Assembly (NCBI RefSeq): GCF_009730915.1
Contig: NC_052474.1
Span: 9,831,501 to 9,895,500, forward strand
DNA: 64,000 nucleotides
Direction of reading: 5' to 3'
From: Dioscorea cayenensis subsp. rotundata
Taxonomy: Eukaryota; Streptophyta; Magnoliopsida; Dioscoreales; Dioscoreaceae
Position 1 is the stretch's first letter. Every line of letters begins with the position of its first letter. A model generated the notes under the pieces. That model worked only from the letters and a program-made list of their open reading frames with translations, searched no databases and was not told the DNA's origin. A program made the translations under genes and the position numbers. Shown here piece by piece: positions 50,708 through 61,407 of the stretch.

Positions 50708-51710
50708 CAAAATTCAAAATTTAATTTAATTTTTTTTTTGATAAAGATCACTTATTTTTATTAGAGTAATTAATAATTTTCATCAATTAATTTGAAAAAT
50801 ATAAATTTGAATATATAAACTTGGTCTCTCATCATCTTATAAGCTGAAGTTTTTAAAATGAATTTAACTCAAATCGATATTTTTACCTATATTAAAAATA
50901 TTTTTTTATAAAATTAGTCTTTATATTATAATTTTATTAGCATAATATAATATATGTATGACCATCTCTTCCAAATGTATTTTAAAGTATTTTGTGATCC
51001 AACCCGATTAGTGGCAGGATTTCGTTTTAGTAGTTTGATCGAAAAGAGGATTTTTATATTTTTGAGAGGTTTGTAATATCAATAAAGGATGCGATGGACG
51101 AACCCTGTGCGCGCAGCTTTGAGCAATATACATAGAGAGAGGGAACAGTGTTAGGGTTGTATAATTCTTTTCATATCAATTTTCAGAAGAATAAAATACT
51201 CTCTACCCATGAACATGGATCAAATTAACTGAACCATATAAATTCTTTTGTCTTATTTATTTTCCTCTATCTTCTATTGTTCTCTGTGCATACCGCGACA
51301 GTAACCTCTCTATATAATTCAGTGTAACACTTTTTTTTAAAAGTGTATCACTTTTTGTTATTATATATGCTAAACTAGTTTTGTATTTTCTTTTGTCATT
51401 AAAGAATTTGTATAATAAAATTGTTGTACAGGGAATAGAGGAAGAGAGAAGAGAAGATGCAGTGGAGAGTATGGTGTATGAAGCTCATGAAAGGCTGAAA
51501 GATCCAGTTTATGGATGCACTGGAACCATTGTTTATCTGCAGAATTGTGTCAAAGACCTTCAAGGCCAATTGAAAGCAACTCAGGACCAAAGAGATCAAC
51601 TCATCAACATTATCATGAATGAAAATACAACAACATTTGATGATAATTCTAACTTCATTTGCAACAATAATTCCTTCTGTTTCTCTCTTGATCAATTTCA
51701 ATTGATTTGA
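50364..51710 (+). CDS. LOB-domain (LBD/ASL) transcription factor, class I
   Basis: Plant-specific DNA-binding factor that usually controls lateral-organ boundaries. Two exons, 50364-50567 and 51432-51710, joined in phase 0, give 160 residues. The LOB domain is complete: the CX2CX6CX3C zinc-finger-like block uses Cys23, Cys26, Cys33 and Cys37. The GAS block includes FARVHKVFGASNVIKML, split by the intron as in most LBD genes, and DPVYGCTGTI. A leucine-zipper-like stretch VYLQNCVKDLQGQLKATQDQ follows, which marks class I. The C-terminal tail is short and Asn-rich. Frame and motifs are intact. The 864-base intron contains an AT run and a probable solo LTR. Which LBD member it is cannot be told from this sequence alone. 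Confidence 0.95.
50671..50703. repeat. (AT)n microsatellite in LBD intron
   Basis: Pure AT dinucleotide run, about 33 bases. Confidence 0.95.
50993..51300 (+). mobile_element. probable copia solo LTR in the LBD intron
   Basis: The segment starts TGTGATCCAACCCGATTAGT and ends CATACCGCGACA (TG...CA). It contains AACTGAACCATATAAATTCT followed by TTTTGTCTTATTTATTTTCC, a phrase typical of the 3' part of plant copia LTRs. No gag or pol is nearby. The 5-base flanks do not match cleanly (GTATT against GTAAC), so the left boundary may be off or the copy old. Confidence 0.5.
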
Positions 51711-51719
51711 AAAAAACCT

Positions 51720-54330
51720 ATAAATGTAAACGAATGACAACCCTCAGTCATTGTTATTGTGAGGAAGGAGTTGAACTTTTAACCTCTTATTTTGGAGAAA
51801 AACGAGTTACCACCGTATTATTATGGAGGTGGTGGATTTGAAAACTTTTATAGATGTTTACTAATGTTAATTTATTGTCATTTTTGTTTCTGTATTTTTT
51901 ACTGTTGCCTACTAATAATGGTTTAATCATTTTTTTATTTCATAATAATATTGATATTTATAATTTTTAATATAAAAAATGTTATGTTGGTTTTTTAGAT
52001 CCACAAAAATATTTATTTGTGAACTTAAACCCAGCAAGGATGTTTCCCTTTATTTAAATTTTATACATTTATTTTTGTTCTTCTATGATATCCAATGTAA
52101 ATGACATAAACCGAGATGACTGAAAGGATATTTTCTTGGATTTGGTATAGTTCACTTTCATTATTAATAACACAAATATATTTTTTTAGTTCTTCTATAT
52201 ATTGAATTAAATACTAAACTAATTTATGTTATAGATAAACTATTATGATATTAACGACATTAAACCAAAGTATTTGCTTTTACCTCAAAATTCACATTAC
52301 TAAAAAGTAAGACTTTTTTTTATGTATATAACTGGAGACCCACAACTCCGTCCCCATATATACTCACAAACTCCTTAATTTAAAAAGTGTAGGCCTAAAC
52401 CGGGTTTATAACATTGTTTTTTCGATCAAACCCGACGTGATCATTAGGTCAAGCACACTACACTCAGCAATGCTTTATTCAACACCACATTACTCGAGAG
52501 TTTATCCCCAGTCAGAACCCTTTGTTGATCAGCTCCTTGATCAACTTCACACCACCCGCTCTCAATAAAAATACCAATAATACATATAATTAGAGACCCA
52601 TACCCCCGCTATAATCCCAAAAAACTAGTTTAAAAAGATGGGGTTGTCCCGTTATACATATGCTCATAGACTCCCTCTCAATTAATTAAATAATGTGAAA
52701 ACTAAATCAGGCTTACAACACACTTTTTCTAGATATATATTTTTAAATCTTGCTATGGCAGTGCCGCGTGTACAAGTAAAAAAAAATAACTTCCAAACTC
52801 AAATTCATTTAAAATTAGAAAACCAAAATCCAAATTGGTATATTATTTCTATCTAAATTTTCTAACTGTCCCATCTCAAACCTGTTAAATTGTCCCATTT
52901 AATATTTAAATTAGAAATAATTAATCATATACCTCTATAAAATTAATACTAATTTACTTCAAATAATTATCGTCATAAATTTGTCTTGGTTAACCATATT
53001 GATCTTCAATTTTTTTAAGAAAATTAATTTAATAAAAATTTTTATACAAACAAAAAAATTATTAATTATCGAATATCCGTCAATATCAAAAATCACATCA
53101 TTTAATGTATTTTATAATTTAAATTATCAAACAAAATATATAATTGCTTGTAAAACTTTAGAGCGATAATTATCAAATAAGATCAGTAGTACTTATTTAT
53201 AGTATTTAAAAATTAATAATATTGCCAACTAATTAGTACAAACAATGATATCAACCACTCATAGTTCATCTTTCAATGTTTCACTTGTCAGCAATAAAAA
53301 TTTACCATTTTTATAGTATGAAAACAATAACTTGTAAAAAATTGAACTTAAAAAATACAAAGTATTCAACATTCCAGACTCTTACTGTAAAATATTGAAA
53401 AAAAAAAGATAATTTTTTTATTAAGTTAAATATATAAAAAAATCTCTACAAATTTTCAGGTTCTCACACCCATTCCAAATTTACTCGAGTTTTAATTTTA
53501 AATTTTTAATATGTCCCAAGCCCTAACATGGTCTTTTAAACAAGTTCTATAAGTTTGGATAGACCGATATCCATCACACAAAAAACCAAAAAAAAAAAAG
53601 AAAAGAAAAAAATTAGGTAGGATAGTCACAAAGTTGAACAAAAAAATTGATGGAAGCTTAGAGAAAAGCACGCAAACCATTTTATTCAAATGTTCATTTT
53701 CAAATGTCTCATACACTCAAAGACATATATACATTCAATTTAATAAAAGGGGTGAATTAAACACTTAATCAAGAAGCTAATTATAGTTTGGTGTTGGATT
53801 CCATTGAATTATCTTTGTTCAATCATTGATACCAAACACATATATACAAACAATGATACCAAGTATTAAAGTTATTCTTTTTTTATTATTATTTTGAATC
53901 TTCTATTTATAATTATGTTTCCTTGTCATAAGTTTGAAATTAGTATATATATATATATAAATTCAGGATAAACATTTGACTATTCCTGGAGGATGACATC
54001 CACCAGCAAGTCAACACTCTCAATTTTTTTTATTTTTTAAAATAAAAATAATAAAGTAAAATTACATATCTACCCCACAGCAAACATTAAATTGCTGGGG
54101 TTCTTCCTTTTGTGTAAAATTATGTGTTCGGTAAAAATTAAAGTATTTTTTATATAAAAATAACAAATCTAGTTTTTTTTTTTCATCTCTTCTCTCGAGC
54201 AATTAAGGAAAAGAAAAGACCAAAACCTCACTTTTTTTTTTTACCCTCCAATTTGAGGTGCCGATAGAAAAAAGAATATATATATATATATACACACACG
54301 TTTCCTCCTTATTTCGGTAATCAAATCTTT
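51720..54330. other. intergenic, AT-rich, no gene seen
   Basis: No supported coding region. Two loosely similar segments (52325-52415 and 52585-52725) share GAGACCCA...CCCC...CTC(A)AACTCC-like and CTAAA(C)C(A)GG(T)TTATAACA-like phrases, possibly a degraded short transposon. Confidence 0.5.
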
Positions 54331-54337
54331 TGTTTTT

Positions 54338-54602
54338 CTTTTTTTTTGAATAATAAGAGACAAGCACTTTTTTTTAATGAATATAAACAGTACCTAACAG
54401 TATTGGAGCCCGCGTTCTTTTTTATGAGTATAAACAATACCTAACAGTATTGGAGCCCGAATGTACAGTATAAAAATAATATAAAAATCCCGGATGAACA
54501 GTGTATGAACAATACGAAGAACAGTACTGTCAGATGAGAGATTTGAACTCATGACCTCGTGTCATACATTGGGCTATCCAATGGTTGACTACCAGCCCTT
54601 CT
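54338..54602 (-). mobile_element. tRNA-derived SINE
   Basis: On the minus strand a tRNA-like head GGGCTGGTAGTCAACCATTG (A-box-like) is followed about 40 bases on by GAGTTCAAATCTC (B box, compare GGTTCAAATCC). After a body with TACTGTTCTTCGTATTG it ends TTATTATTCAAAAAAAA, an A tail. The body carries a tandem duplication of about 50 bases containing CTAACAGTATTGGAGCCCG on the plus strand (near 54396-54413 and 54441-54458). Clear target duplications were not found. Confidence 0.6.
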
Positions 54603-54908
54603 GTTTTCTAATTAAAATTTGATCATTAAAATAAAGATGCAACTCTTATGGATCCAAATAATATGCTAGTCTCTATTGGAGAGCTAGAAATAAGAATATT
54701 TTTGTTATTTATTTATTTAGTTGAATCTCAATCTAATCCTGCACATATATAATTATGATGATTTTTTAAAAATATACATCTAATTTTATGTTTTTCAGAG
54801 TTATACAAACAAAAAAAAATCAAACTAAAATCTATATATATATATATATATATATATAAATCAAACAAAATAACACTATAAAACATTGAATTTTATGTCG
54901 AGTTTGGC

Positions 54909-54913
<5 letters not shown>

Positions 54914-54953
<40 letters not shown>
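54914..54953. repeat. (AT)20 microsatellite
   Basis: Uninterrupted AT run of about 40 bases. Confidence 0.95.
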
Positions 54954-54955
<2 letters not shown>

Positions 54956-55237
54956 TTATGTTTTCATAAAACCCCATAAAATACTAGTAATTCTCCTATC
55001 TTAGTTTTTTATTTTTTATTTTAAATTTTTTAGCTCATGCCAACAATGATGAATTAATTTTATCATCTCTTTCCAGAAATTTTTTTTTAAAAAAAAAAAA
55101 TTGAGTTTTTGTATTGTTTATAACGATTTAAATCTATTTATAACTAAATAATAGTGTCACCAATGATATCTTGATTTATTAACATCAAATCTCCTATGTA
55201 GAGAGTTCGTGTTAACTGGCGATTGATTTTGAAGGTA

Positions 55238-55239
<2 letters not shown>

Positions 55240-55303
<64 letters not shown>
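55240..55303. repeat. (AT)32 microsatellite, longest in the window
   Basis: Uninterrupted AT run of about 64 bases. Palindromic by nature and prone to cruciform formation and length errors. Confidence 0.97.
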
Positions 55304-55307
<4 letters not shown>

Positions 55308-55761
55308 AGAGCACATATATGTTAAATTTTTAATTTTATATTATACATGTATTTTATGTGATTTATTCATATTTTATTAAAAAATTATAAAATTACATCA
55401 TTATTTCTTCTCGGCCATTCAAATGAAACGTGTTTTTTTCTGTTTTTTTTTAGTTTTAAATATGATAAATTTATTTATTTATTTCATTATTTTTTGATGT
55501 GACAATAATATAATACGTGTCTTGCATCAGTTTCACATAATTTTAAGACCAATAGACACATTTTTATTTATAGTTGTAGGGCCGATAATAACAACTACAC
55601 TTTATTGTACCTTAATAATAACTACAATATATATATATATATATGGCAAATACATCAACAACTAGCTTAGGTGTGTGTAGATCTTCAAATTAATTGGTTG
55701 CCATGTGTGGCATGTACCCTAACCTGATAGCACCGGAATTGAGTTATAAGTCTGCTCCTAT

Positions 55762-55787
55762 ATTATTATTATTATTATTATTATTAT
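55762..55787. repeat. (ATT)n microsatellite
   Basis: Pure ATT trinucleotide run of about 26 bases. Confidence 0.95.
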
Positions 55788-57882
55788 TTTTTTGGGCACT
55801 ACTGTATTTGATGCGATTTTGAACCTGCAAAATAAAAATCTCATAAGCATCACATTATGTAGTAGAGTCAATGTTTCTCGGCCAACGCGGGTTAGCTAAA
55901 TTAAATATAATTTTTATAATACATAAGTAAATATGTCTGTATAAATATAAAGTTTGTAGGAACTATGAGCTAGCTCAACGGCAATCAAGGGTGGAGGCAG
56001 AAAATATTTTTAGAGGTGGTCAAATAAAAAAATAATATTCAATTTTTATATAAACTAATTTAATTAATTGAAGTTGAGTTTTACTCCCTCTTTCATATAA
56101 TTGAAATCATTTAAAATTGAATCTGAACTAAATTAGATGATGAAATTTCAAATTTAGAGAAAGGAGTTTAAAATTTAGGGATAAATAATGATTCGCCTTC
56201 AATAGTTTTTTTTATTAGTTATTTATTTATTTTTTGTGAATCAATTGTTGATCTCTTGGACCTATTAATAATTTGTGAATAAAAAATATATTTTTTTAAT
56301 ATTTCAAATAAAAAAAATCACATGCTTTAAATTATTAATACAAATTAAAGTATAAATATAAAATGATAAAATACTTTTTATAATTTAAACAAATAAAAAA
56401 ATTTAACGGCAAGCTTGAGGATGTTTACATTATTCAATGACCATTAGTTTTAATTAAATTTTATACCAAAAAAATCAATCATCCGAATGACATTTAGATA
56501 ATCAATATATATTTTATTTTAAATTATTTAAATTATTTTATTTAGATTTTTATTACAAATAATTAAGATTATTTTTTAATTGTTATCCTTATCATTTAAG
56601 GATTTTATTGGAGATAATATAAAAGTTTTTTTTTAATTTATATAGCTTTTATACAATATAAAGAGGATTTTATAAAAAAATTAGGGGAGCCAATGGCTCC
56701 GTTTCGTCCTCTAACTTGGTTTATATTGATAACTACTCGTACTTGTGATTGAAAAAAATAAAAAAAAATTAAATTAAATTATAAAAAAATTAATGAAATC
56801 TTCATATATTTTTAAATGAGATGATTTTAAAAATATTAATATAACATTTTTATAAATTAAAAAATAATAACTAATTTTAACTTATTTTTTTAAGCAGATG
56901 TGAATGGATTAAAGTAGAGATATAAATAGTGCCAGAGAACAGTAATTTTTTGCAGCGGTGGTGTATGTGCAAGAAACAAGACAATAAAAATTAAAAATTT
57001 CAGGGTTTTTTTTAAAAATAAACTATAAGGTCAGTCCACGAAATGACCGGAAACTGACACGTCATCATATGGGTCCTTCCTGGATAGCGACCAGATGACG
57101 GCTGTTTTCTTTTGTTCGGATATTATTGGAATTATCACTGGGAGAATGTACGATAATGTGTTTTTTACATATGGCCCCAAAAAAGTTCTGAAATTATCTA
57201 AATGGAGAATAATAATTACAAACTTTTAAGGGGACCATACCTAAAATATCTTTAGTAATTGAGGAAGGGTTGGATGCCTTGGGCAAACACTTTTTAAGGT
57301 ATCAATTTTGATGTGTGATAAAGTTAATAATTGATTTAAGAAAAATTATTATCCTTTGATTAGGTCCTTTACTTTTATTGATCATTACTCATTAAATATT
57401 CGAATTAATAAATATAAGTATAAAATTCCCAATGATAGGCGTATAAATTTTTATTATAGCAATTTATAATTAATATATTCATATTTTTAAATTTTTATCC
57501 ATTTTTATTTTATTTTTTAAATATTTTTTCTGTTGATTTGGATCATCTTTTTATTTATTTTTGTTTAAAATGGTCTATATTTTCTTGTAACACTTAAAAC
57601 TTGTGGATATGAAAGATAATAATATTAATTTTTTTCATTCATTATAATTTTATAAATTGAATAAATAATTTACACAATTCTTTACCTAAATCTCCAATTC
57701 ACAAGATTTATCCCTCACGTTCTGTTTTTATAACTGATTTTCATCCACTAATGTAATAACATCAATCTTATTAATTAATTTTAAAAATTTTAAAATTAGC
57801 TATGAATTTTTTTAAAAAAAATTTAAAAGATTATAATATATATGATTATAAATATAAATTTTAACATAACTAATATAAAAAA

Positions 57883-57960
57883 GGGAAAATTACTGTTTAC
57901 CCCTCATGAATTTCAAATATTACTAAACAGCCCCTCCAACTTTGGCAAACTCCGGACAAC
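57883..57960 (+). mobile_element. candidate left end of the Mutator-like element
   Basis: GGGAAAATTACTGTTTACCC at 57883 opens a block whose wording (ACTGTTTACCCCTC, AACAGCCCCTCCAACTTT) resembles the terminal inverted repeats of many plant MULEs. It lies 430 bases upstream of the first coding block. The right end is beyond the window, so the inverted partner cannot be checked. Confidence 0.35.
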
Positions 57961-58148
57961 CCTCCCGTTATTGTTTAAGTTCCCTTTCACTTGAAATTGG
58001 TCCATGTTATGAAATTTCATTTTTATTCTTGAAAATAGTCGAAAAAACCGTCCAATCACATCATGTCCGACCTTTATACATACAATTTTGTATTTTTTTT
58101 GTCTTTCTGTTTGCTTTTTGTCAAACAAAGTTTAGAAGGCTCATCGCA

Positions 58149-58178
58149 TCTTCTTCTTCTTCTTCTTCTTCTTCTTCT
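58149..58178. repeat. (CTT)n microsatellite
   Basis: Pure CTT/TTC trinucleotide run of about 30 bases in the leader of the Mutator-like element. Confidence 0.95.
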
Positions 58179-58545
58179 CATTTGGTTTGTTTGATTTGAA
58201 TTCTGCCGGTTTTCTGATAAGGTGAGAATTTCTTTGATTCGAGTGCTAATGTTCACGACTACCGACTTCGGGGATCGGTGTTAATGAGATATTTAGCCGA
58301 TGGGTCTCGATGTTTCCCTTTGTCAGGGTGAAGTTTATCACACTCGATGGATATAAAACGGTTTGTCCAATAGAAAACGAGGTTGACTTCCAGCGGATGT
58401 GTCACATGTATTTCATCTTCAAATGCGTTGTACTCGATCTTGTTGTCGAGACAGAAGATGCGCCATTGTCGAATTCTACCGGAAACGAGTTCCTTTCATT
58501 AGTAAAGTTCTTCTATTTTTATATTTATCTAGTTGTATAAGTTAA

Positions 58546-58742
58546 TTATTGTTTAACTATGCAAGTATATGTTTAAATATATTACATTTAAATTTAAACA
58601 TTGTCTTCTCCGTTAAATTTCTTTTTGTTTATGTTTAAATATTTGTGTTAACGCTTTAACTTTTTACTTTATCATTTAAACACTTTTACGATGTCCGCTT
58701 AAAATATTGATCTTTTTCGTTTAAACCAAAGTGTTGGCAGGT
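58546..58742 (+). repeat. TTTAA array 1 (intron-like), about 20-23 base period
   Basis: Nine successive units of 20-23 bases, each opening with a (G/A)TTTAA(A/C)-like core (GTTTAACTATGCAAGTATAT, GTTTAAATATATTACATTTA and so on). The array ends in GTGTTGGCAG, an acceptor-like sequence. It is homologous to the array at 61222-61407. Confidence 0.7.
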
Positions 58743-59055
58743 GGCAGATGGTGCGTTTATGGTATCCCATGCACAAGTATTAATGACGCCATTAAATTTT
58801 CTAAAATTTAACATAAATATAGGAAGACCCCTTCCTCGTTATCAATCAAGCTTTGTCCCCCGTGAGTTTCCTTTTTTTTCTCGGATCTGAAGCGTCAACC
58901 GGCTTATGGACTTCACACCATAAATGAGAAAGAAGACCCCTTCCCCTGGACACCCCATCCTCTTCCTCCTCTTCATCCTCTTCTGCTTCTTCTCGGATGA
59001 GTTTCTTTTTCATGTGTCTAGGATATTCGCCTCACCGCACTCACATTTTTTTAGA

Positions 59056-59327
59056 TCAACTCTATCTTAAAGGATGTCTCATGATCATCCTCTTCTAGAG
59101 AATCAATCAGCCGTAATCAAGGAACAAGTTAAACTATCTTTTCTTGCCCAAGTCGGAATGCTGGCGTAATTACCTGAATGTGGAAGATTCTCTAACGGAG
59201 GATTACGGGCAAACAATTTAGTGGGCATGTCGATTTGAGCAAGAAAAGAAAGTTTTCACTTATTGTTTGATCATGAGGATTCTCAGAGTAGGGATGACCA
59301 CTGAGTCATCCTTTAAGACGGAGTTGA
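59056..59327. repeat. inverted repeat, arms about 105-110 bases
   Basis: Left arm 59056-59165 (from TCAACTCTATCTTAAAGGAT) pairs imperfectly with right arm 59223-59327 (ending ATCCTTTAAGACGGAGTTGA). The loop is about 57 bases. Pairing includes TATCTTTTCTTGCCCAAGTC against GATTTGAGCAAGAAAAGAAAG. It lies inside copy A of the MULE. It could be a nested MITE or a hairpin-RNA source. Confidence 0.75.
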
Positions 59328-59397
59328 TGTTGATCACTGAGAATTGTTGTTATCCTTTAAAAGCTTTTTCATTATCGCTGCAAACATCATCGCCTAC

Positions 59398-59519
59398 GCT
59401 TTAACTATCTCACTCTTCGCTTAACTTCTAATATTATAGTTTAAATATAATTTCTTCTATTTAAATATCATTGTCTTTGTTTAACATTGTTTGATTGTTC
59501 GTGTTCTACGTTATACAGG
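59398..59519 (+). repeat. TTTAA array 2 (intron-like), 20-base period
   Basis: Units start at 59398, 59419, 59439, 59459 and 59479, spacings 21, 20, 20 and 20. Each opens with (G/A)(C)TTTAA(C/A). The array ends in the acceptor ACGTTATACAG before the FKLMRML block. Homologous to the array at 62747-62864. Confidence 0.8.
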
Positions 59520-59697
59520 TTCAAGTTAATGCGTATGTTATGCAACCGCCGTGAGCAAGCGAACAAATGGGAGACCTACTTATGCCTGGACATACATTCG
59601 AAGGTAGAGATACTTGTTGAGGGAAACCGAAATCTTCATGTTCGTCATTTTTAATAGACGAAAGGAGATCGAGTCGCAAGTGTCTGACGTCCGAGTA

Positions 59698-60392
59698 AGC
59701 ATTGTAAATGTTTAAATATTTTAAATGAAACAAACTTATTTGAGTACTTTTGATATTTAAACAGAGACATTCTCTCTTAACGTTGTACTTAAACATTTTG
59801 AGAAACAAAAACGGCATTGTAAATAAACAAAAAAGTTAAACAAAAACGCTTATTATTTAAATAGTGACAACGGTATTTAAACCAAAAACAATGATATTTA
59901 AACAGTGAGACAAATTTGTTTAAACAGGTAAACTTAGAAATCGAACAATGTAAATGATATTTAAACAACACCAATTATAATTAAATGAGATACAATGTTA
60001 TTTACACGGTATCAGTGTTGTGAATAAAGGGGATGTTGTCGTCGAGGGAAAGGGTGCCATTAAGAGTCGAGGGCGCATTCAATTTAAACGATAACATATA
60101 TTTTTAAACAGTTAAATAAAAATATTTAAATGGTTTACATATGTTTTTAAACGATAGACAGAATATTTAAATAGTGAACCCATAGTTTTAACACTAAATC
60201 ACATGTTTTAAACATAAAAGCTTGAAGTTTAAACAAAGGCTCATGATTTATTGCCTCCTTTCCTTCGAGTGATGACAATATAACTTCTATCGTCGCTTGC
60301 ATTCTTCCCGGCGCATCTCGCTTGCAGTCGAGCGGCCGCTTGTGGGACGTCCTCCATCAGCCACTTGTGACTAGCTTGCGCATATGCATATC
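59698..60392. repeat. inverted-orientation TTTAAAC array and repeat unit 1
   Basis: Phrases such as GATATTTAAACAGTGAGACA recur about every 20-25 bases to about 60240. They are the reverse complement of the intron motif (compare ATTTAAATATCATTGTCTTT). From 59930 the sequence forms the first copy of a direct repeat of about 440 bases. Confidence 0.65.
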
Positions 60393-60840
60393 AAACTTAG
60401 AAATCAAAAATTGAAAAATGATATTTAAAACACTTCAGTTATAGTTAAATGAGATACAATGTTATTTACACGGTATCAGTGTCGTAAATAAAGGGAATTT
60501 TGGCATCGAGGGAGGGGGTGTCATTAAATGAACGGCGTCGAGGCGCATTCAATTTAAACAATAACATATATTTTTAAACAGTTAAATGAAAAAATTTAAA
60601 CGGTTTACATATGTGTTTAAACTATAGATAAAATAGTTAAACAGTGAACCGATACTTTAAACACTAAATGACATATTTTAAACATAAAAGTTTGAAGTTT
60701 AAACAGAGACTCATGATTTATTGCCTCCTTTCCTTCCAGCAATGACAATATGGCTTCTATCGTCGCTTGCTTTCTTCCCAGCGCATCTCGCTTGCAGTTG
60801 AGCGCCCGCTTGTGGGACGTCCTCCATTAGCCACTTGTGT
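60393..60840. repeat. second copy of the 440-base direct repeat
   Basis: AACTTAGAAATC, TTACACGGTATCAGTGT, GCGCATTCAATTTAAAC, CATGATTTATTGCCTCCTTT, CGCATCTCGCTTGCAGT and TGTGGGACGTCCTCCAT recur in the same order as in 59930-60370, offset about 463-470 bases. Confidence 0.85.
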
Positions 60841-61221
60841 GTCGCTTACATTCGAGCGGTCGTATATCGTTCCATTAATTTTAAAAAAAAAACAATAAAC
60901 ACACTGCAAACTGATGAAATACAGAATACTTCTTCGAGACAATGGTGGAAAGCGAAGAAGAACTTCGAGACAAGGATGGCCAGTCGAAAAGAAAACCTTA
61001 AGAGGCGGAAAGAGAAAAAAAAGTATAACCGGTGCCAGTAATGATTGTTGACTTCCAGCGGATGTGCCACATGCACAGTGCACACTATCTTCAAATGCCC
61101 TGTCGTCGATCTTCTTATCGATACATACGATGTCCCATTGTCGAATCCTACTGAAAATGAGTTTTTCTCGTTGTAAGATTCTTCTCTTTTATGTTTATCT
61201 AGTTGTATAGATTCATTAGTG

Positions 61222-61407
61222 TTTAACTTTAACAGTCTCTATGTAAATATATTGCGTTTACATTTAAACTTTATCTTCTTCGTTTAATTTATTTGTCAAT
61301 ATTTAAATATTTGAATTAACGTTTAAATTTTGAAGTTATCATTTAAACACATTATGTATCTGCTTAAAATATTCATCTTTTTCATTTAAACTGAAGTGTT
61401 GGCAGGA
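61222..61407 (+). repeat. TTTAA array 3 (intron of MULE copy B)
   Basis: Same degenerate units as array 1 (GTTTAATTTATTTGTC, ATTTAAATATTTGAATTAAC, ATTTAAACACATTATG and others), ending in AAGTGTTGGCAG, the acceptor before the next coding block. Confidence 0.7.

Larger units (their letters stand above)
54610..57880. other. intergenic, extremely AT-rich, no gene seen
   Basis: Contains long AT microsatellites and T/A runs. A stretch 55980-56720 starts near GTGGAGGCAGAAAATATTTT and ends near GCCAATGGCTCCGTTTCGTC, wording often seen in decayed transposons, but without a domain. No gene is supported. Confidence 0.5.
58310..59700 (+). pseudogene. MULE transposase copy A, internally deleted and rearranged
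   Basis: First block 58330-58502 reads KFITLDGYKTVCPIENEVDF then QRMCHMYFIFKC and ends at a donor-like GTAAAG. After an intron-like array, 58743-58790 encodes a fragment of the SWIM finger (RWCVYGIPC). At 59519 another acceptor is followed by FKLMRMLCNRREQANKWETY, then HSKVEILVEGNRNLHVRH, then directly by the tail seen at 63300 in copy B. The catalytic DDE core is missing. Compared with copy B, the SWIM fragment is displaced upstream. It keeps CAA at 59677-59679 where copy B has TAA. Confidence 0.75.
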
